DNA from: Streptomyces sp. NRRL F-525
GTDB lineage: Bacteria > Actinomycetota > Actinomycetes > Streptomycetales > Streptomycetaceae
Assembly (NCBI RefSeq): GCF_000716605.1
Contig: NZ_JNXE01000033.1
Coordinates: 62,001 to 126,000, forward strand
DNA: 64,000 nucleotides
Direction of reading: 5' to 3'
Shown: in pieces, positions 8,311 through 17,799 of the stretch
Layout of the letters: every line of letters begins with the position of its first letter
Position numbering within the stretch: the first letter of the stretch is position 1
Notes under the pieces: generated by a model
Databases searched by the model: none
Told to the model about the DNA's origin: nothing
The model's input: the letters and a program-made list of their open reading frames with translations, nothing else
Translations under genes and position numbers: made by a program

Positions 8311-10436
8311 GCACCACCACCGAGCTTCTGAAGGGTGCGGCCGAGCTGTTCCCGGACGAGGTCGTGACGTCCGCGCACGTCCGTCACCTCGAACTGCCGT
8401 ACAGCGCCGGGCGGTTCGCGCTCATCACGCTGGACAACGGCTTCGACCACACCAAGCCGACCACCTTCGGCCCGGCCTCGCTGGCGAACCTCAACACCGC
8501 CATCGACCAGGTCGAGAAGGAGGCGGCGGCCGGCGAGATCGTCGGTGTCGGCATCACCGGCAAGCCCTTCGTCTTCGCCGTCGGCGCGGACCTCAAGGGC
8601 GTCGAGCTCCTCAAGAACCACGACGACGCGCTCGCCATCGGCAAGGGCGGCCACGAGGTCTTCAAGCGCCTCGCGGACATCGCGGTCCCGACCTTCACGT
8701 ACTACAACGGCGCGGCCATGGGCGGCGGTGTCGAGGTCGGTCTGCACTGCGAGTACCGCACGGTGTCGAAGCACATCGCGGCCTTCTCGCTGCCCGAGGT
8801 CTTCCTCGGCCTCGTCCCCGGCTGGGGCGGCTGCACGCTGCTGCCGAACCTGATCGGCGCCGACAAGGCCGTCTCGGTGATCATCGAGAACAGCCTCAAC
8901 CAGAACAAGCAGCTCAAGGGCCAGCAGGTCTTCGACCTCGGGATCGCCGACGCGCTCTTCGAGGGCGCCGACTTCCTGGAGCAGTCCCTGATCTGGACGG
9001 CCAACGTCCTCAAGGGCGACATCAAGGTCGAGCGTCCGGCGATCGACCGCGGCGAGGCCTGGGACCAGGCCGTCGCCAAGGGCCGTTTCGTCGCGGACTC
9101 CAAGGTGCACGGGGCCGCCCCGGCCGCCTACCGCGCCCTCGACATCATCGGCGCCGCGAAGAACGGCGACCTCCAACAGGGCTACGACGCCGAGGACTTG
9201 GCGCTCGCCGACCTGATCATGGGTGGTGAACTCCGCGCCGGTATCTACGCGTTCAACCTGGTCCAGAAGCGCGGCAAGCGTCCCGCGGGTGCGCCCGACA
9301 AGTCGCTGGCGCGTCCGGTCACCAAGGTGGGTGTGGTCGGCGCCGGTCTGATGGCCTCGCAGCTCGCGCTCCTCTTCCTCCGCCGCCTCGAAGTGCCGGT
9401 CGTCCTCACGGACATCGACCAGGAGCGCGTCGACAAGGGTGTGGGCTACGTCCACGCCGAGATCGAGAAGCTGCTCGGCAAGGGCCGTATCAACCAGGAC
9501 AAGGCCAACCGCCTCACGGCCCTGGTCACCGGTGTGCTGGACAAGGCCGAGGGCTTCTCCGACGCCGACTTCATCATCGAGGCCGTCTTCGAGGAGATCG
9601 GCGTCAAGCAGCAGGTGTTCGCGGAGGTCGAGGCGGTCGCCCCGGCGCACGCGATCCTCGCCACCAACACCTCCTCGCTGTCGGTGTCCGAGATGGCGTC
9701 GAAGCTGAAGAACCCCGAGCGGGTCGTCGGCTTCCACTTCTTCAACCCCGTAGCGATTCTTCCCCTGTTGGAGATCGTGCGCGGTGAGCAGACCGACGAC
9801 GCGTCGCTGGCCACCGCCTTCGCCGTCGCCAAGAAGCTGAAGAAGACAGCGGTGTTGGTGAAGGACGCCCCGGCGTTCGTCGTCAACCGCATCCTCACCC
9901 GCTTCATGGGCGAGATCCAGAACGTCATCGACGAGGGCACCCCGGTCGCCGTCGCCGAGAAGGCCGTGGAACCGCTCGGGCTGCCCATGTCCCCGCTGGT
10001 TCTGCTGGAGTTGGTCGGTCCGGCCATCGGGCTGCATGTCTCGGAGACCCTCAACCGGGCCTTCCCGGACCGCTTCACGGTCTCCCCCAACCTCGCGGCC
10101 GTCGTCAAGGCGGGCAAGCGCGGCTTCTACGTCTACGACAGTGGGAAGCCCGAACTCGACCCCGAGGTCGCGGCGTTGCTGCAGCAGGGCGACTCCGTGC
10201 TGACCGAGGAGCAGGTGCGGGACCGGGTCCTGGACGCGGTGGCGCAGGAGATCGGTCTGATGCTCGACGAGGGTGTCGTCGCCGAGGCGCAGGACATCGA
10301 CCTGTGCCTGATCACGGGCGCGGGCTGGCCCTTCCACCTGGGCGGCATCACGCCGTACCTGGACCGGGAGGGTGTGTCGGAGCGGGTCAACGGCAAGCCG
10401 TTCCTGGCGCCGGGTGTGGCCAGCGTTCCGGCGTAA
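8307..10436 (+). CDS. fadB: fatty-acid oxidation multifunctional protein: enoyl-CoA hydratase / 3-hydroxyacyl-CoA dehydrogenase
   Basis: Hydrates enoyl-CoA and oxidises the 3-hydroxyacyl-CoA with NAD+, feeding FadA. 709 residues. The crotonase domain occupies about 1-200, with the oxyanion-hole region GAAMGGGVEVGLHCEYR and the catalytic-Glu region FSLPEVFLGLVPGWGG. The NAD-binding domain begins near 325 with VGVVGAGLMASQLALLFLRR (GxGxMG) and includes ATNTSSLSVSEMA and VVGFHFFNPV, with the catalytic His-Glu pair. The C-terminal helical domains follow (APAFVVNRILTRFMGE). The GTG start at 8307 overlaps the thiolase stop. A strong hairpin terminator lies 24 nt downstream. Confidence 0.95.
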   Translation: MSTTTELLKGAAELFPDEVVTSAHVRHLELPYSAGRFALITLDNGFDHTKPTTFGPASLANLNTAIDQVEKEAAAGEIVGVGITGKPFVFAVGADLKGVELLKNHDDALAIGKGGHEVFKRLADIAVPTFTYYNGAAMGGGVEVGLHCEYRTVSKHIAAFSLPEVFLGLVPGWGGCTLLPNLIGADKAVSVIIENSLNQNKQLKGQQVFDLGIADALFEGADFLEQSLIWTANVLKGDIKVERPAIDRGEAWDQAVAKGRFVADSKVHGAAPAAYRALDIIGAAKNGDLQQGYDAEDLALADLIMGGELRAGIYAFNLVQKRGKRPAGAPDKSLARPVTKVGVVGAGLMASQLALLFLRRLEVPVVLTDIDQERVDKGVGYVHAEIEKLLGKGRINQDKANRLTALVTGVLDKAEGFSDADFIIEAVFEEIGVKQQVFAEVEAVAPAHAILATNTSSLSVSEMASKLKNPERVVGFHFFNPVAILPLLEIVRGEQTDDASLATAFAVAKKLKKTAVLVKDAPAFVVNRILTRFMGEIQNVIDEGTPVAVAEKAVEPLGLPMSPLVLLELVGPAIGLHVSETLNRAFPDRFTVSPNLAAVVKAGKRGFYVYDSGKPELDPEVAALLQQGDSVLTEEQVRDRVLDAVAQEIGLMLDEGVVAEAQDIDLCLITGAGWPFHLGGITPYLDREGVSERVNGKPFLAPGVASVPA

Positions 10437-10459
10437 CCACCGCCGTACGGACGTGACTT

Positions 10460-10495
10460 GGGGAGGGCCTCCGCTTTCGGGCGGGGGCCCTCCCC
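10460..10495. terminator. bidirectional terminator between fadB and PLD-like gene
   Basis: GGGGAGGGCC (10460-10469) pairs perfectly with GGCCCTCCCC (10486-10495) around a loop that can extend the stem with CGC/GCG. It serves two convergent genes whose stops are at 10436 and 10541. Confidence 0.8.
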
Positions 10496-10540
10496 TCATG
10501 TGTCGGCCGTCGAATTCCCTTTACTCGGGTCCTCGTGTGG

Positions 10541-11782
10541 TCACGGTGCCACGTCCGCGGCGGAACGCTGGTGCCAGAAGTTGAGGCGGTAGGCGTCGTG
10601 CACGGCCGGGTCGTCGTACTTCAGCAGGGCCTCGTCGTTGCCCTGGAGCGCGCGCACGGTGTACGTGTGGCTGCCGGTCCAGACGATCTTCTGGTCGGCC
10701 TTTCCCTTGTAAGTGCCTTCCACCAGAAGGTACTTGCTGTGGGTGTAGAAGCCGTCGGTGTTCTCGTCCATCCGGTGCAGCGCGATGCCGCCGTACGCGG
10801 TCGGGGCCGCCAGCTGCGCGGCCACGGCGCCGGAGCCCGCCTCGTCCAGCCAGTGGTACACGACGTCGACGTAGCAGCCCGCGTTGTCCAGCTCCCAGAG
10901 CTTCTTGGCGACCGCGAGCCGGCTGATCTGGTGCATGGCGATCCGGATGACCGTGCGGCCGTCGGAGGTGCCGTAGCCGGTGGAGTTGCCGTGGCAGACG
11001 GCGTTGGTGCCGACCGGGTCGTCCACGGTGCTGAGGATGTTGACGACCGGGTCGGCGCTCGCGCGCGGGAAGAGATACAGCTTGGCGACGCCGGCCTGGG
11101 TCTCCACCGGGTAGTCGGCGACCTGTGCGGTCTCACCGCTCCCGGCGGCCCGCAGGTCCTCGAAGTAGTCGGCGTAGGCCTGGTGGAGGGCGCTGTTGCC
11201 GACGACGACCATGGCGTCGTTCCAGGCGAGGGTCAGATCGTCGCCGGTGAGGTTCGAGGAGGTCTGCAGGACCACGTCCCGGACCGGGGTGGCGCCGCTC
11301 GCCGAGGTGCCGGTGGTCTCACTGAACAGGAAGAACTTGTTGTGGTTGACGGTGGTGTACGCGTCGTCGGGGTTCGGGTCGCGGGACAGACAGGCCGAGT
11401 CCTGGGGGCAGGTGAGGACCCAGGAGTCGGCGGTGGTGTCGGTGCCGAGGGCGTTCTTCAGCGAGGTGTACGCGGTGCTGTTGCTGTCCGAGTCGGCGAT
11501 CACCTGGACGGAGACGCCGCGTGCGGCCGCCTTGACGAGTTCGTCGGCGATCCACTGCGACCACATCAGGTAGATCGACACCCTGATCCGTGACCCGGCG
11601 GTCGCCCCCTGCGCCAGCCGGCCGATCTTCGTGAGGATCTCCTTCTGGGCGGTGGCGTCGCCCGAGGGGTCGTTGAAGACGGGGCCGGTGGTGACGAGTG
11701 GTGTGTCGTCGGCGTGGGCGGTGGCCGGCAGGACGGCGAGCGCCGTCGTCACTAGGGTGGCGAGCCAGGTGCGTGCTCTCAA
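10541..11782 (-). CDS. secreted phospholipase D-like protein
   Basis: Exported 413-residue protein with two PLD-type half-sites; it could be a phosphodiesterase on phospholipid, nucleic acid or teichoic acid. Start: TTG at 11782, preceded by AGGAGGAAAG; the signal peptide is RARTWLATLVTTALAVLPAT followed by AHA. Half-site one is NHNKFFLFSE with a downstream TSSNLTG; half-site two is THSKYLLVEG with TGSHTYT. Both keep HxK, but the Asp of HxKxxxxD is Ser in the first and Glu in the second, so the motif is incomplete. It lies 67 nt downstream of the teichoic-acid-type polymerase on the same strand, so a role in trimming or remodelling the wall polymer is a reasonable inference. Confidence 0.8.
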   Translation of the reverse strand: MRARTWLATLVTTALAVLPATAHADDTPLVTTGPVFNDPSGDATAQKEILTKIGRLAQGATAGSRIRVSIYLMWSQWIADELVKAAARGVSVQVIADSDSNSTAYTSLKNALGTDTTADSWVLTCPQDSACLSRDPNPDDAYTTVNHNKFFLFSETTGTSASGATPVRDVVLQTSSNLTGDDLTLAWNDAMVVVGNSALHQAYADYFEDLRAAGSGETAQVADYPVETQAGVAKLYLFPRASADPVVNILSTVDDPVGTNAVCHGNSTGYGTSDGRTVIRIAMHQISRLAVAKKLWELDNAGCYVDVVYHWLDEAGSGAVAAQLAAPTAYGGIALHRMDENTDGFYTHSKYLLVEGTYKGKADQKIVWTGSHTYTVRALQGNDEALLKYDDPAVHDAYRLNFWHQRSAADVAP

Positions 11783-11849
11783 GTGCTTTCCTCCTGCTGA
11801 CAGTTGAGAGGTGGTCCGGGAACGCGGTACAGGGGCCACGCCCCAAAGG

Positions 11850-14800
11850 TCAGGCCGCGTCGATCCACCGGGAGGCGGCCGGCAGTGCGCCCACCGGTCC
11901 CTCGGGGGCGAGTTCGGCGGCGGAGGCGGTGCCCAGGGCGTCGATGGCCTCGAAGACCCGCTCGCAGTTGCCGCCGCCGCGGTGCACGAAGAACTCCTCG
12001 ACCCGGTCGCGGTGGACGGGCTCGACGGTGAAGTCCCGGCGGACGGCGGCGATGATCTCGTCGACGGCCTGCTCGACGGTCCGGCAGACCGGGCCGAAGC
12101 CGTCCTCGGTGAGGTTGAAGTAGCCGCGCTTGTAGTGCCGTCCGTAGAAGTCCTCCTCGTCGAAGGGGACGTAGACCAGCGGAATGCCCATGTAGGCCAC
12201 GTCGAAGAAGACCGACGAGTAGTCGGTGACCATCAACGAGCACTCCTTCATGGCCTGTTGGACATTGCGGGTGTGCGGGTCGGCGACCTGGATGGACGGT
12301 GAGGAGAACTGGAAGGTGTGGAGGTAGGGGCGGATCTCGTAGTGGGGGAAGAACTCCAGGTCCACACCGAAGTGGTCGAGCGCACGGCCCAGGCGGGGGT
12401 CGGAGAGCAGCGTCTTGTAGAAGCGGTAGTACTCGGACTGGGTGAAGCTGGTCTTCGCCGGGCCGGCCGACTTCTTGTAGGAGGCGGTGACGATCCACTG
12501 CCGCCAGGTCGGCATCAGCAGGATGCGCGGCTTGTCCCGCGGTTCCCGCTTCAACGCGTCGAAGCGCGGGAAGCCGACGGGCTGGGCCCGGTCTCCGTAG
12601 CCGGCCTCCAGCGCCATGAAGTCACGCTCCTGACGGCCGGCGGTGACGAGCAGGTCGTAGCTGGCGATGCGCTGGTCGGCGCCGGAGGTGACGTCGTTGT
12701 AGGTCACGCCGTGCTGGAGGAACACCCGCTGGTACTTGACCAGTTCGCCGAAGCGGTGCAGGAAGAGCGCCTTCTTGTAGCCCTCGGGGACGAGGTAGGA
12801 CTCGGAGTCGTAGGAGCCGATCAGCTTGGTCGCGTGCAGCAGATACGTCCGGTGCTTGAAGGAGCCCAGCTTCAGGACGTTGCCGTAGGGGGCGATCTTG
12901 GCGTGGTCGGCCGAGGACGCGTCGATGACGTAGTACGCCTTGCGGCGCTTGCGGTTCTCCCGGATCCACTTGAAGAAGTGGTACGAGTTGTCCTGCGCGG
13001 TGTCGGAGCGCTCGCCGATCAGCCAGATCTCCTTGCCGTTGAGGAAGGGATACGTCAGCCAGTAGGCGAGGCGCATGCGCCAGCCGGGGTTGCGGGTCCT
13101 GAGGATGCGCAGTTCACGGCCGGCCCGCCACATCGTGTGCCGGGCGCGGGCGAAGCGGCCGGCGGCCACGAGCCGCAGGTGCAGGGCGTCCTGGGCGCCG
13201 ATGGTCAGCATGTAGGGGTGGCGGCCGACCTTGCCCGGGCCCTTGAGGCGGTGCAGGGCCAGGCGGGCCTTCATGATCACGTTGCGGTGGCGGGTGCCGT
13301 CGGCGCGGTGCACGCGCAGCCTGAAGTCGCCGACGCCGAAGCCGCTTTCGGCGAGTTGCGCGGCGGGGAGTTCCGCGTACCAGCCGGCGTACAGGTCGCG
13401 CTCGCCGCGGGCGTTGAAGAGGTCGCGGCGGTAGACCTGGGTGAGCGGGACGGTGATCTTGGTGTCGCGGACCTGGTAGACGAGCTCCAGCCGGTTGCCC
13501 ATCGGGCCGCTGAGGTCCAGGCCCGGGAAGGCCATGCACCCTTCCAGGACGAGTACGTCGTCGCGGGTGCGGACGCTCTCCACCACCACGTTCGGGTCCT
13601 TCACCCGGGCCGCGCTGCTCGGCCGTGTCCCGCCGGGGAAGGTGCGGTAGAAGCCGTCGTCGTCCACGTCCACGATCGGCGGGGCGGCGGCGAGTGCCGG
13701 TTCCGGGTCGCAGAACAGCGGGAAGTTGCCGGTGCGGGCCGCGTAGTGGTCGAGCTGCTGGGCCGGGCTGGTGACGAACTCGGTGATGACGTCGTCGGGG
13801 ATCTGCGCGTAGTGCCGGTGGATGTCCGGGAACATCTCGGCGAGTTGCGAACGGCCCATCACGTTGCGGGCGTTGCAGAGGAAGCCCTTGTAGGTGCGGG
13901 TGGCGTAGCGCTGGAACATCCGGCGGATCTCGGGGCGTTCCTCGGCGCTGAGGTCCAGCAGGAAGTGGTTGAGGCGCAGGTGGTCCCGGTAGTTGGCGGG
14001 CTTGCTCCACAGCGAGTCCATGATGGACGAGCCGTCGGGGCGGCCCCGGTACCAGTAGACGGGCCGGTCGACCAGGCCGATCGAGTTCGCGCGCAGCATC
14101 GCGGGCAGGGTGAGCCAGGCGTCCTCGAAGTGCACGCCCTCGCCGAAGCGCAGACCGAGGCGGCGCAGCAGGGCGGTGCTGAAGAGCTTGTTGCAGGCCG
14201 AACCGCTGAAGATCATGTCGGGGATCTCGGCGAAGTCGGTGACCAGGCGGTCGCCGTCGCCGAAGTAGTCCTTCCACGGGCCGTAGGGCCGGTCGGGGAA
14301 GTTGACGAGGTCGCCCATGACGACCTCGGAACCGTCGCGGTACGCGGCCTCGGCCATGGTGGCGAGGGCGTCCTCGCCGAGGATGTCGTCGGAGTCGAGG
14401 AAGGTGACGTAGGGGGCGCGGACCTGGTCGAGGCCGGTGTTGCGGGCGTTGCCGAGGCCGCCGTTGCGCTGGTGGACGACGGTGACGTTGGCGTAGTAGC
14501 CGGCGAATCGTTCCAGCATCTGGGGCGTCTCGTCGGTGGAGCCGTCGTTCACCAGGATGACCTGGACGGTGGCGAAGCCGCGCTGGGCGGCGAGGGAGGC
14601 CAGGCAGTCGTCGAGGTACTTCGCCACGTTGTAGCAGGGCACCACGACGGCGAGCTCGAAGGGGCCGGTGAGCCGGCGCACCGGCGGGTGGATCCGGTCG
14701 CGCCACCACATCCAGGGGGCGTTCGGGTCGCTCTGCTCGGTCTCGAAGGTGCGCCGGCCGGCCGTGGCGGAGCGGAGGGCGAGGTTGCCGCTGACGGTGC

Positions 14801-16349
14801 GGTACCCCTCGTACTCCTCGCCGTCCCGGTCGAAGGTGAGGCCTTCCAGGGCGATGTCACGGACGTTGAGCGCGGAACGGGAGCGGCTGCGGTTCCACTC
14901 GACGACGACCGAGACGTTCCACACGGTGCTGTCGGCGAGGTCGTTCCCGAGCAGCCGGACCAGGTCGGCCGTGCCTTCGAAGGTCACGAAGCGGTCGTCG
15001 ACCGAGACCTCGGAGACCGGCACCAGGACGTCCTTCTTGGTGTGCCGGTTGCGTACGGCCAGGGAGAGGGAGACGGAGTCGGCGGCGGTGATACGGCCGA
15101 AGCGGTTGACGAGTTCGCCGGTGTACGTCAGCTCCGTACCCGCCACGCGCCAGGTGTCGAGCTGGGCGAAGAGGGGGATCTGGGTCACCGGGGCGGCGGC
15201 CAGGCCCAGTTCGGTGACGTCCAGCATGCGCCGGGCGTCGGGCAGGTGCAGATGGTCGGCGGACCAGTACACCCGGCCGTCCTCCTCCACCAGGTGGGAG
15301 GAGAACACGCTCTTGCGCTGGGTGTAGTCCAGCGTGGTGAGGGCGGCCTCGATCTCCTCGTACATCAGGAAGTAGGCGCGCACCCGGTCGACCGGACCGC
15401 ACAGGTCGAACGCCTCGTCGCCGAGGGTGAACAGGTAGGAGCTGACGAGGTCGGCGAAGCCCTGCTGGAAGTCGGCGTCGCCCTCGGCGAGCGCGCGCAT
15501 GTACAGGCGCAGGTCGTGGGCGAGGAACTTGGCGTCCTTGCGGACCTTCAGCTGCCACAGGCCGCGCTCCAGCAGGAACTCGTCGGTGGCCCGGTGGACC
15601 GCGATCCGGTCGGTGATGCTGCGCAGTTCGCCGGTGCGGCCGGTGATGGAGGCACCGCCCTCCGGCTCCCACATCCAGCGGTAGACGGGCTCCGTGAGCA
15701 CGGTGATGCCCCGGGCCAGGCAGCCGGCGACCGTGGAGAAGTAGGTGTCTTCGTAGAACACGCCCTCGGGGAACCACACCCCGTACGAGCGCAGGAACTC
15801 CACGCTGTAGAGCTTGGCGGCGGCGATCGGGTCGGACAGGAGGAGAGGGAACTCCTCCAGTCCGGTGACCGTGCGGCCCATCGCGTAGACCTCCGGCGCC
15901 CAGGGTTCGGAGTCGCCGGTGGTCCGGTTGACGCGCAGCGCCTTGCCCGCGGTGATGTCGCTGCCGGTCTCCAGGGCGGACGCGACCAGCCGTTCGCAGG
16001 CGCGGGGCGGGAGTTCGTCGTCGGCGTCCAGGAACGTCACCCACCGGCCGGCGGCCTGGGCGATGCCCCAGTTGCGCGGGGCGCCGACGCCGCCGCTGTT
16101 CTGCTTGCGGCGCAGCACGCGCACCCGGGGATTGGTGCCGGCGAAGTTGGCGACGACCTCGATGGTGCCGTCGGTGGAGGCGTCGTCGACGACGATCACC
16201 TCGACCAGCTCGTACGTCTGGTTCACGGCCGACTGGAGGGCCTTGCCGATCGTGGTGGCCGCGTTGTACGCGGGGATGACCACGGTGACCCAGAGGTTGT
16301 CGCCGTCGTACGTCTGCTGCATCGGGTGGTGGCCCGTGCCTGCTCTCAT
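11850..16349 (-). CDS. bifunctional GT2-GT2 glycosyltransferase / CDP-glycerol:glycerophosphate glycerophosphotransferase
   Basis: Very large (1499 aa) cytoplasmic or membrane-associated enzyme predicted to build a sugar-substituted poly(glycerol-phosphate) wall polymer. First GT2 domain at about 20-240: VTVVIPAYNAATTIGKALQS and FLDADDELPP (DxD at 108-110). A beta-rich linker occupies about 390-550. Second GT2 at about 560-800: VVVPCYNVAKYLDDCLASLA and VTFLDSDDILGEDALA. Another beta-rich segment follows. The TagF/TarB-type domain is at about 1100-1480: VFLQHGVTYNDVTSGADQR, LLMPTWRQWIV, VTDYSSVFFDVAYMGIPL. Its start and the stop of the upstream CDP-alcohol phosphotransferase share one base (TGATG), so the two are coupled. 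There is no signal peptide. The order of sugar addition and the donors cannot be read from sequence. Confidence 0.9.
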   Translation of the reverse strand: MRAGTGHHPMQQTYDGDNLWVTVVIPAYNAATTIGKALQSAVNQTYELVEVIVVDDASTDGTIEVVANFAGTNPRVRVLRRKQNSGGVGAPRNWGIAQAAGRWVTFLDADDELPPRACERLVASALETGSDITAGKALRVNRTTGDSEPWAPEVYAMGRTVTGLEEFPLLLSDPIAAAKLYSVEFLRSYGVWFPEGVFYEDTYFSTVAGCLARGITVLTEPVYRWMWEPEGGASITGRTGELRSITDRIAVHRATDEFLLERGLWQLKVRKDAKFLAHDLRLYMRALAEGDADFQQGFADLVSSYLFTLGDEAFDLCGPVDRVRAYFLMYEEIEAALTTLDYTQRKSVFSSHLVEEDGRVYWSADHLHLPDARRMLDVTELGLAAAPVTQIPLFAQLDTWRVAGTELTYTGELVNRFGRITAADSVSLSLAVRNRHTKKDVLVPVSEVSVDDRFVTFEGTADLVRLLGNDLADSTVWNVSVVVEWNRSRSRSALNVRDIALEGLTFDRDGEEYEGYRTVSGNLALRSATAGRRTFETEQSDPNAPWMWWRDRIHPPVRRLTGPFELAVVVPCYNVAKYLDDCLASLAAQRGFATVQVILVNDGSTDETPQMLERFAGYYANVTVVHQRNGGLGNARNTGLDQVRAPYVTFLDSDDILGEDALATMAEAAYRDGSEVVMGDLVNFPDRPYGPWKDYFGDGDRLVTDFAEIPDMIFSGSACNKLFSTALLRRLGLRFGEGVHFEDAWLTLPAMLRANSIGLVDRPVYWYRGRPDGSSIMDSLWSKPANYRDHLRLNHFLLDLSAEERPEIRRMFQRYATRTYKGFLCNARNVMGRSQLAEMFPDIHRHYAQIPDDVITEFVTSPAQQLDHYAARTGNFPLFCDPEPALAAAPPIVDVDDDGFYRTFPGGTRPSSAARVKDPNVVVESVRTRDDVLVLEGCMAFPGLDLSGPMGNRLELVYQVRDTKITVPLTQVYRRDLFNARGERDLYAGWYAELPAAQLAESGFGVGDFRLRVHRADGTRHRNVIMKARLALHRLKGPGKVGRHPYMLTIGAQDALHLRLVAAGRFARARHTMWRAGRELRILRTRNPGWRMRLAYWLTYPFLNGKEIWLIGERSDTAQDNSYHFFKWIRENRKRRKAYYVIDASSADHAKIAPYGNVLKLGSFKHRTYLLHATKLIGSYDSESYLVPEGYKKALFLHRFGELVKYQRVFLQHGVTYNDVTSGADQRIASYDLLVTAGRQERDFMALEAGYGDRAQPVGFPRFDALKREPRDKPRILLMPTWRQWIVTASYKKSAGPAKTSFTQSEYYRFYKTLLSDPRLGRALDHFGVDLEFFPHYEIRPYLHTFQFSSPSIQVADPHTRNVQQAMKECSLMVTDYSSVFFDVAYMGIPLVYVPFDEEDFYGRHYKRGYFNLTEDGFGPVCRTVEQAVDEIIAAVRRDFTVEPVHRDRVEEFFVHRGGGNCERVFEAIDALGTASAAELAPEGPVGALPAASRWIDAA

Positions 16350-17572
16350 CAGGAGTTCTCCCAGGCCCCCGGCGCCTTGCGGGACGTGCCCGGCAGCGCC
16401 TGCCCGAACTGGCGGATCGGCATGGTGTCGCCGTGCGGCCTCGGGATGTGCGGGAGGCCGTCGGTCTGGTCGGGGACGTCGGACTCGGGGGAGGCGACGT
16501 TCGGCTGGGGGTAGGGCTGGAAGAAGGGGTCCTCCTCCGGCCCGGGCGCCTGGTAGCGCTCGTCGGCGAGCAGGGCCGCCTGTGCGGCACCGCGCTGACG
16601 GTGGCGGCCGCGGTGCAGGTGCGGGGCGATGGTGCCGGCCGTGTCCGCGTCGGGGTTCAGCTCCTCCATGACCCGGGTGAAGTCACGGGTGGAGAGCCAG
16701 AACTTGTACATGATGACGAGTTCGAAGGTGATCAGCAGGCCGGCCGAGACGGCGGTGGTCCACAGGATCTGGCCGATCAGCGGGCCCACGATGAAGACGA
16801 ACATCTGGAACTCGATGCCGCTGATCAGGTGCGGGCGCACCCGGGTGCGCAGCATGGCCCGGCGGATCCGGGTGTACCAGGGGAACTGGCCGCGGAACTG
16901 CTCGTGCAGGTCGACCACGTTGGAGACGCCGGCCTCCGCGCGCAGGTCCTCGGTGGAGGTGTGCGGGTTCTCCCGCAGCAGGTCCTCCATGAAGACGACC
17001 TGCGGGCCCTCGGCGGCCTCCTGGGCCTCCCGCTCCGCCTGCTCCGCCTCGGCGCGGCTCTTGGTGACCTTCTCGATCTTGGCCCGCATCGACATGCGCA
17101 TCTTGTAGATCTGCAGCGCGTCGACGTAGCGCAGCATGTCGAGGAAGACCACCACCAGGGCGGCCACGAGGTACCGCTCGTCGTCCTGGGGGAAGAACTG
17201 TCCGCCCATCAGGGCGAGCGCGCAGAACAGCACGCGGATGCGGTCGAAGACGTAGTCGAGCCAGCCGCCGAAGACGGTGCCGGTGCCCTTGAGGCGGGCC
17301 AGCTTGCCGTCGATGCAGTCGAGGATGAAGCTCAGGTGGTAGAGCAGGGCCCCGATGATCAGCGACTGGCGGTCGCCCTTCAGGAAGAAGCCGCCGGCGG
17401 CCAGGCCGATGAAGAGCGCGGCCCAGGTGACCCGGTTCGGGGTGATGAACCGGAACCTCGCCATGACGAGCAGCAGTCGGGTGGCGACGGGGTCGACGAG
17501 GAAGACCGTCCACCAGGCGTCGCGTTTCTTGCAGGTCAGTTTTTGGACAGCCCGCAGCGAAAGCCTGGCCAT
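16349..17572 (-). CDS. CDP-alcohol phosphatidyltransferase family membrane protein
   Basis: Integral membrane enzyme that transfers a phospho-alcohol from a CDP-alcohol to an acceptor. The family motif is complete: D85, D88, G89, A92, R93, G102, D106 and D110 in LDCIDGKLARLKGTGTVFGG followed by WLDYVFDR. Several TM helices occur at about 48-80, 115-150 and 270-310. At 407 residues it is longer than the usual 200-aa phosphatidylglycerol-phosphate synthases: a charged coiled-coil-like segment (about 165-215, rich in KSRAEAEQAERE) and a disordered tail (about 320-407) are additions. Coupled by TGATG to the polymerase, it probably makes or primes the CDP-alcohol-derived linkage of the same polymer. 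Confidence 0.88.
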   Translation of the reverse strand: MARLSLRAVQKLTCKKRDAWWTVFLVDPVATRLLLVMARFRFITPNRVTWAALFIGLAAGGFFLKGDRQSLIIGALLYHLSFILDCIDGKLARLKGTGTVFGGWLDYVFDRIRVLFCALALMGGQFFPQDDERYLVAALVVVFLDMLRYVDALQIYKMRMSMRAKIEKVTKSRAEAEQAEREAQEAAEGPQVVFMEDLLRENPHTSTEDLRAEAGVSNVVDLHEQFRGQFPWYTRIRRAMLRTRVRPHLISGIEFQMFVFIVGPLIGQILWTTAVSAGLLITFELVIMYKFWLSTRDFTRVMEELNPDADTAGTIAPHLHRGRHRQRGAAQAALLADERYQAPGPEEDPFFQPYPQPNVASPESDVPDQTDGLPHIPRPHGDTMPIRQFGQALPGTSRKAPGAWENS

Positions 17573-17799
17573 AGCCCCCCGTCACTCCTTCATCAGATAC
17601 GCCTGTCGCTTCACAGTTCAATCACATGAGCGCCCCGCACTTTAACAATCCTTCACCTAAGTGTCGACGCGCGTTGACCTGTGATTGACCGCGACCTTGA
17701 TCACAGGCAACCTGTACAACCATTTGCGATCTTCACATCGGAGAACCATGGGCAGTGCTTGGTGAGGCCTTTCCCTCACCCTTGCGTTGCCTTGCGAAA
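17573..17799 (-). promoter_or_regulatory. promoter region of the CDP-alcohol transferase/polymerase operon
   Basis: A 227-bp gap that is unusually AT-rich for this genome. It contains a perfect 8-bp inverted repeat CCTGTGAT (17678-17685) and ATCACAGG (17700-17707) with a 14-nt spacer. No clear terminator for the upstream galE operon was found in it. Confidence 0.4.

Noticed and set aside
12318..16514. A 1398-codon open frame antisense to the polymerase gene
   Set aside because: Composition is Val/Gly/Ala/Glu repetitive with no recognisable motif; the opposite strand has clear GT2 and TagF motifs.
17678..17707. CRP-type binding site
   Set aside because: The arms resemble TGTGA/TCACA, but the spacer is 14 nt rather than 6.
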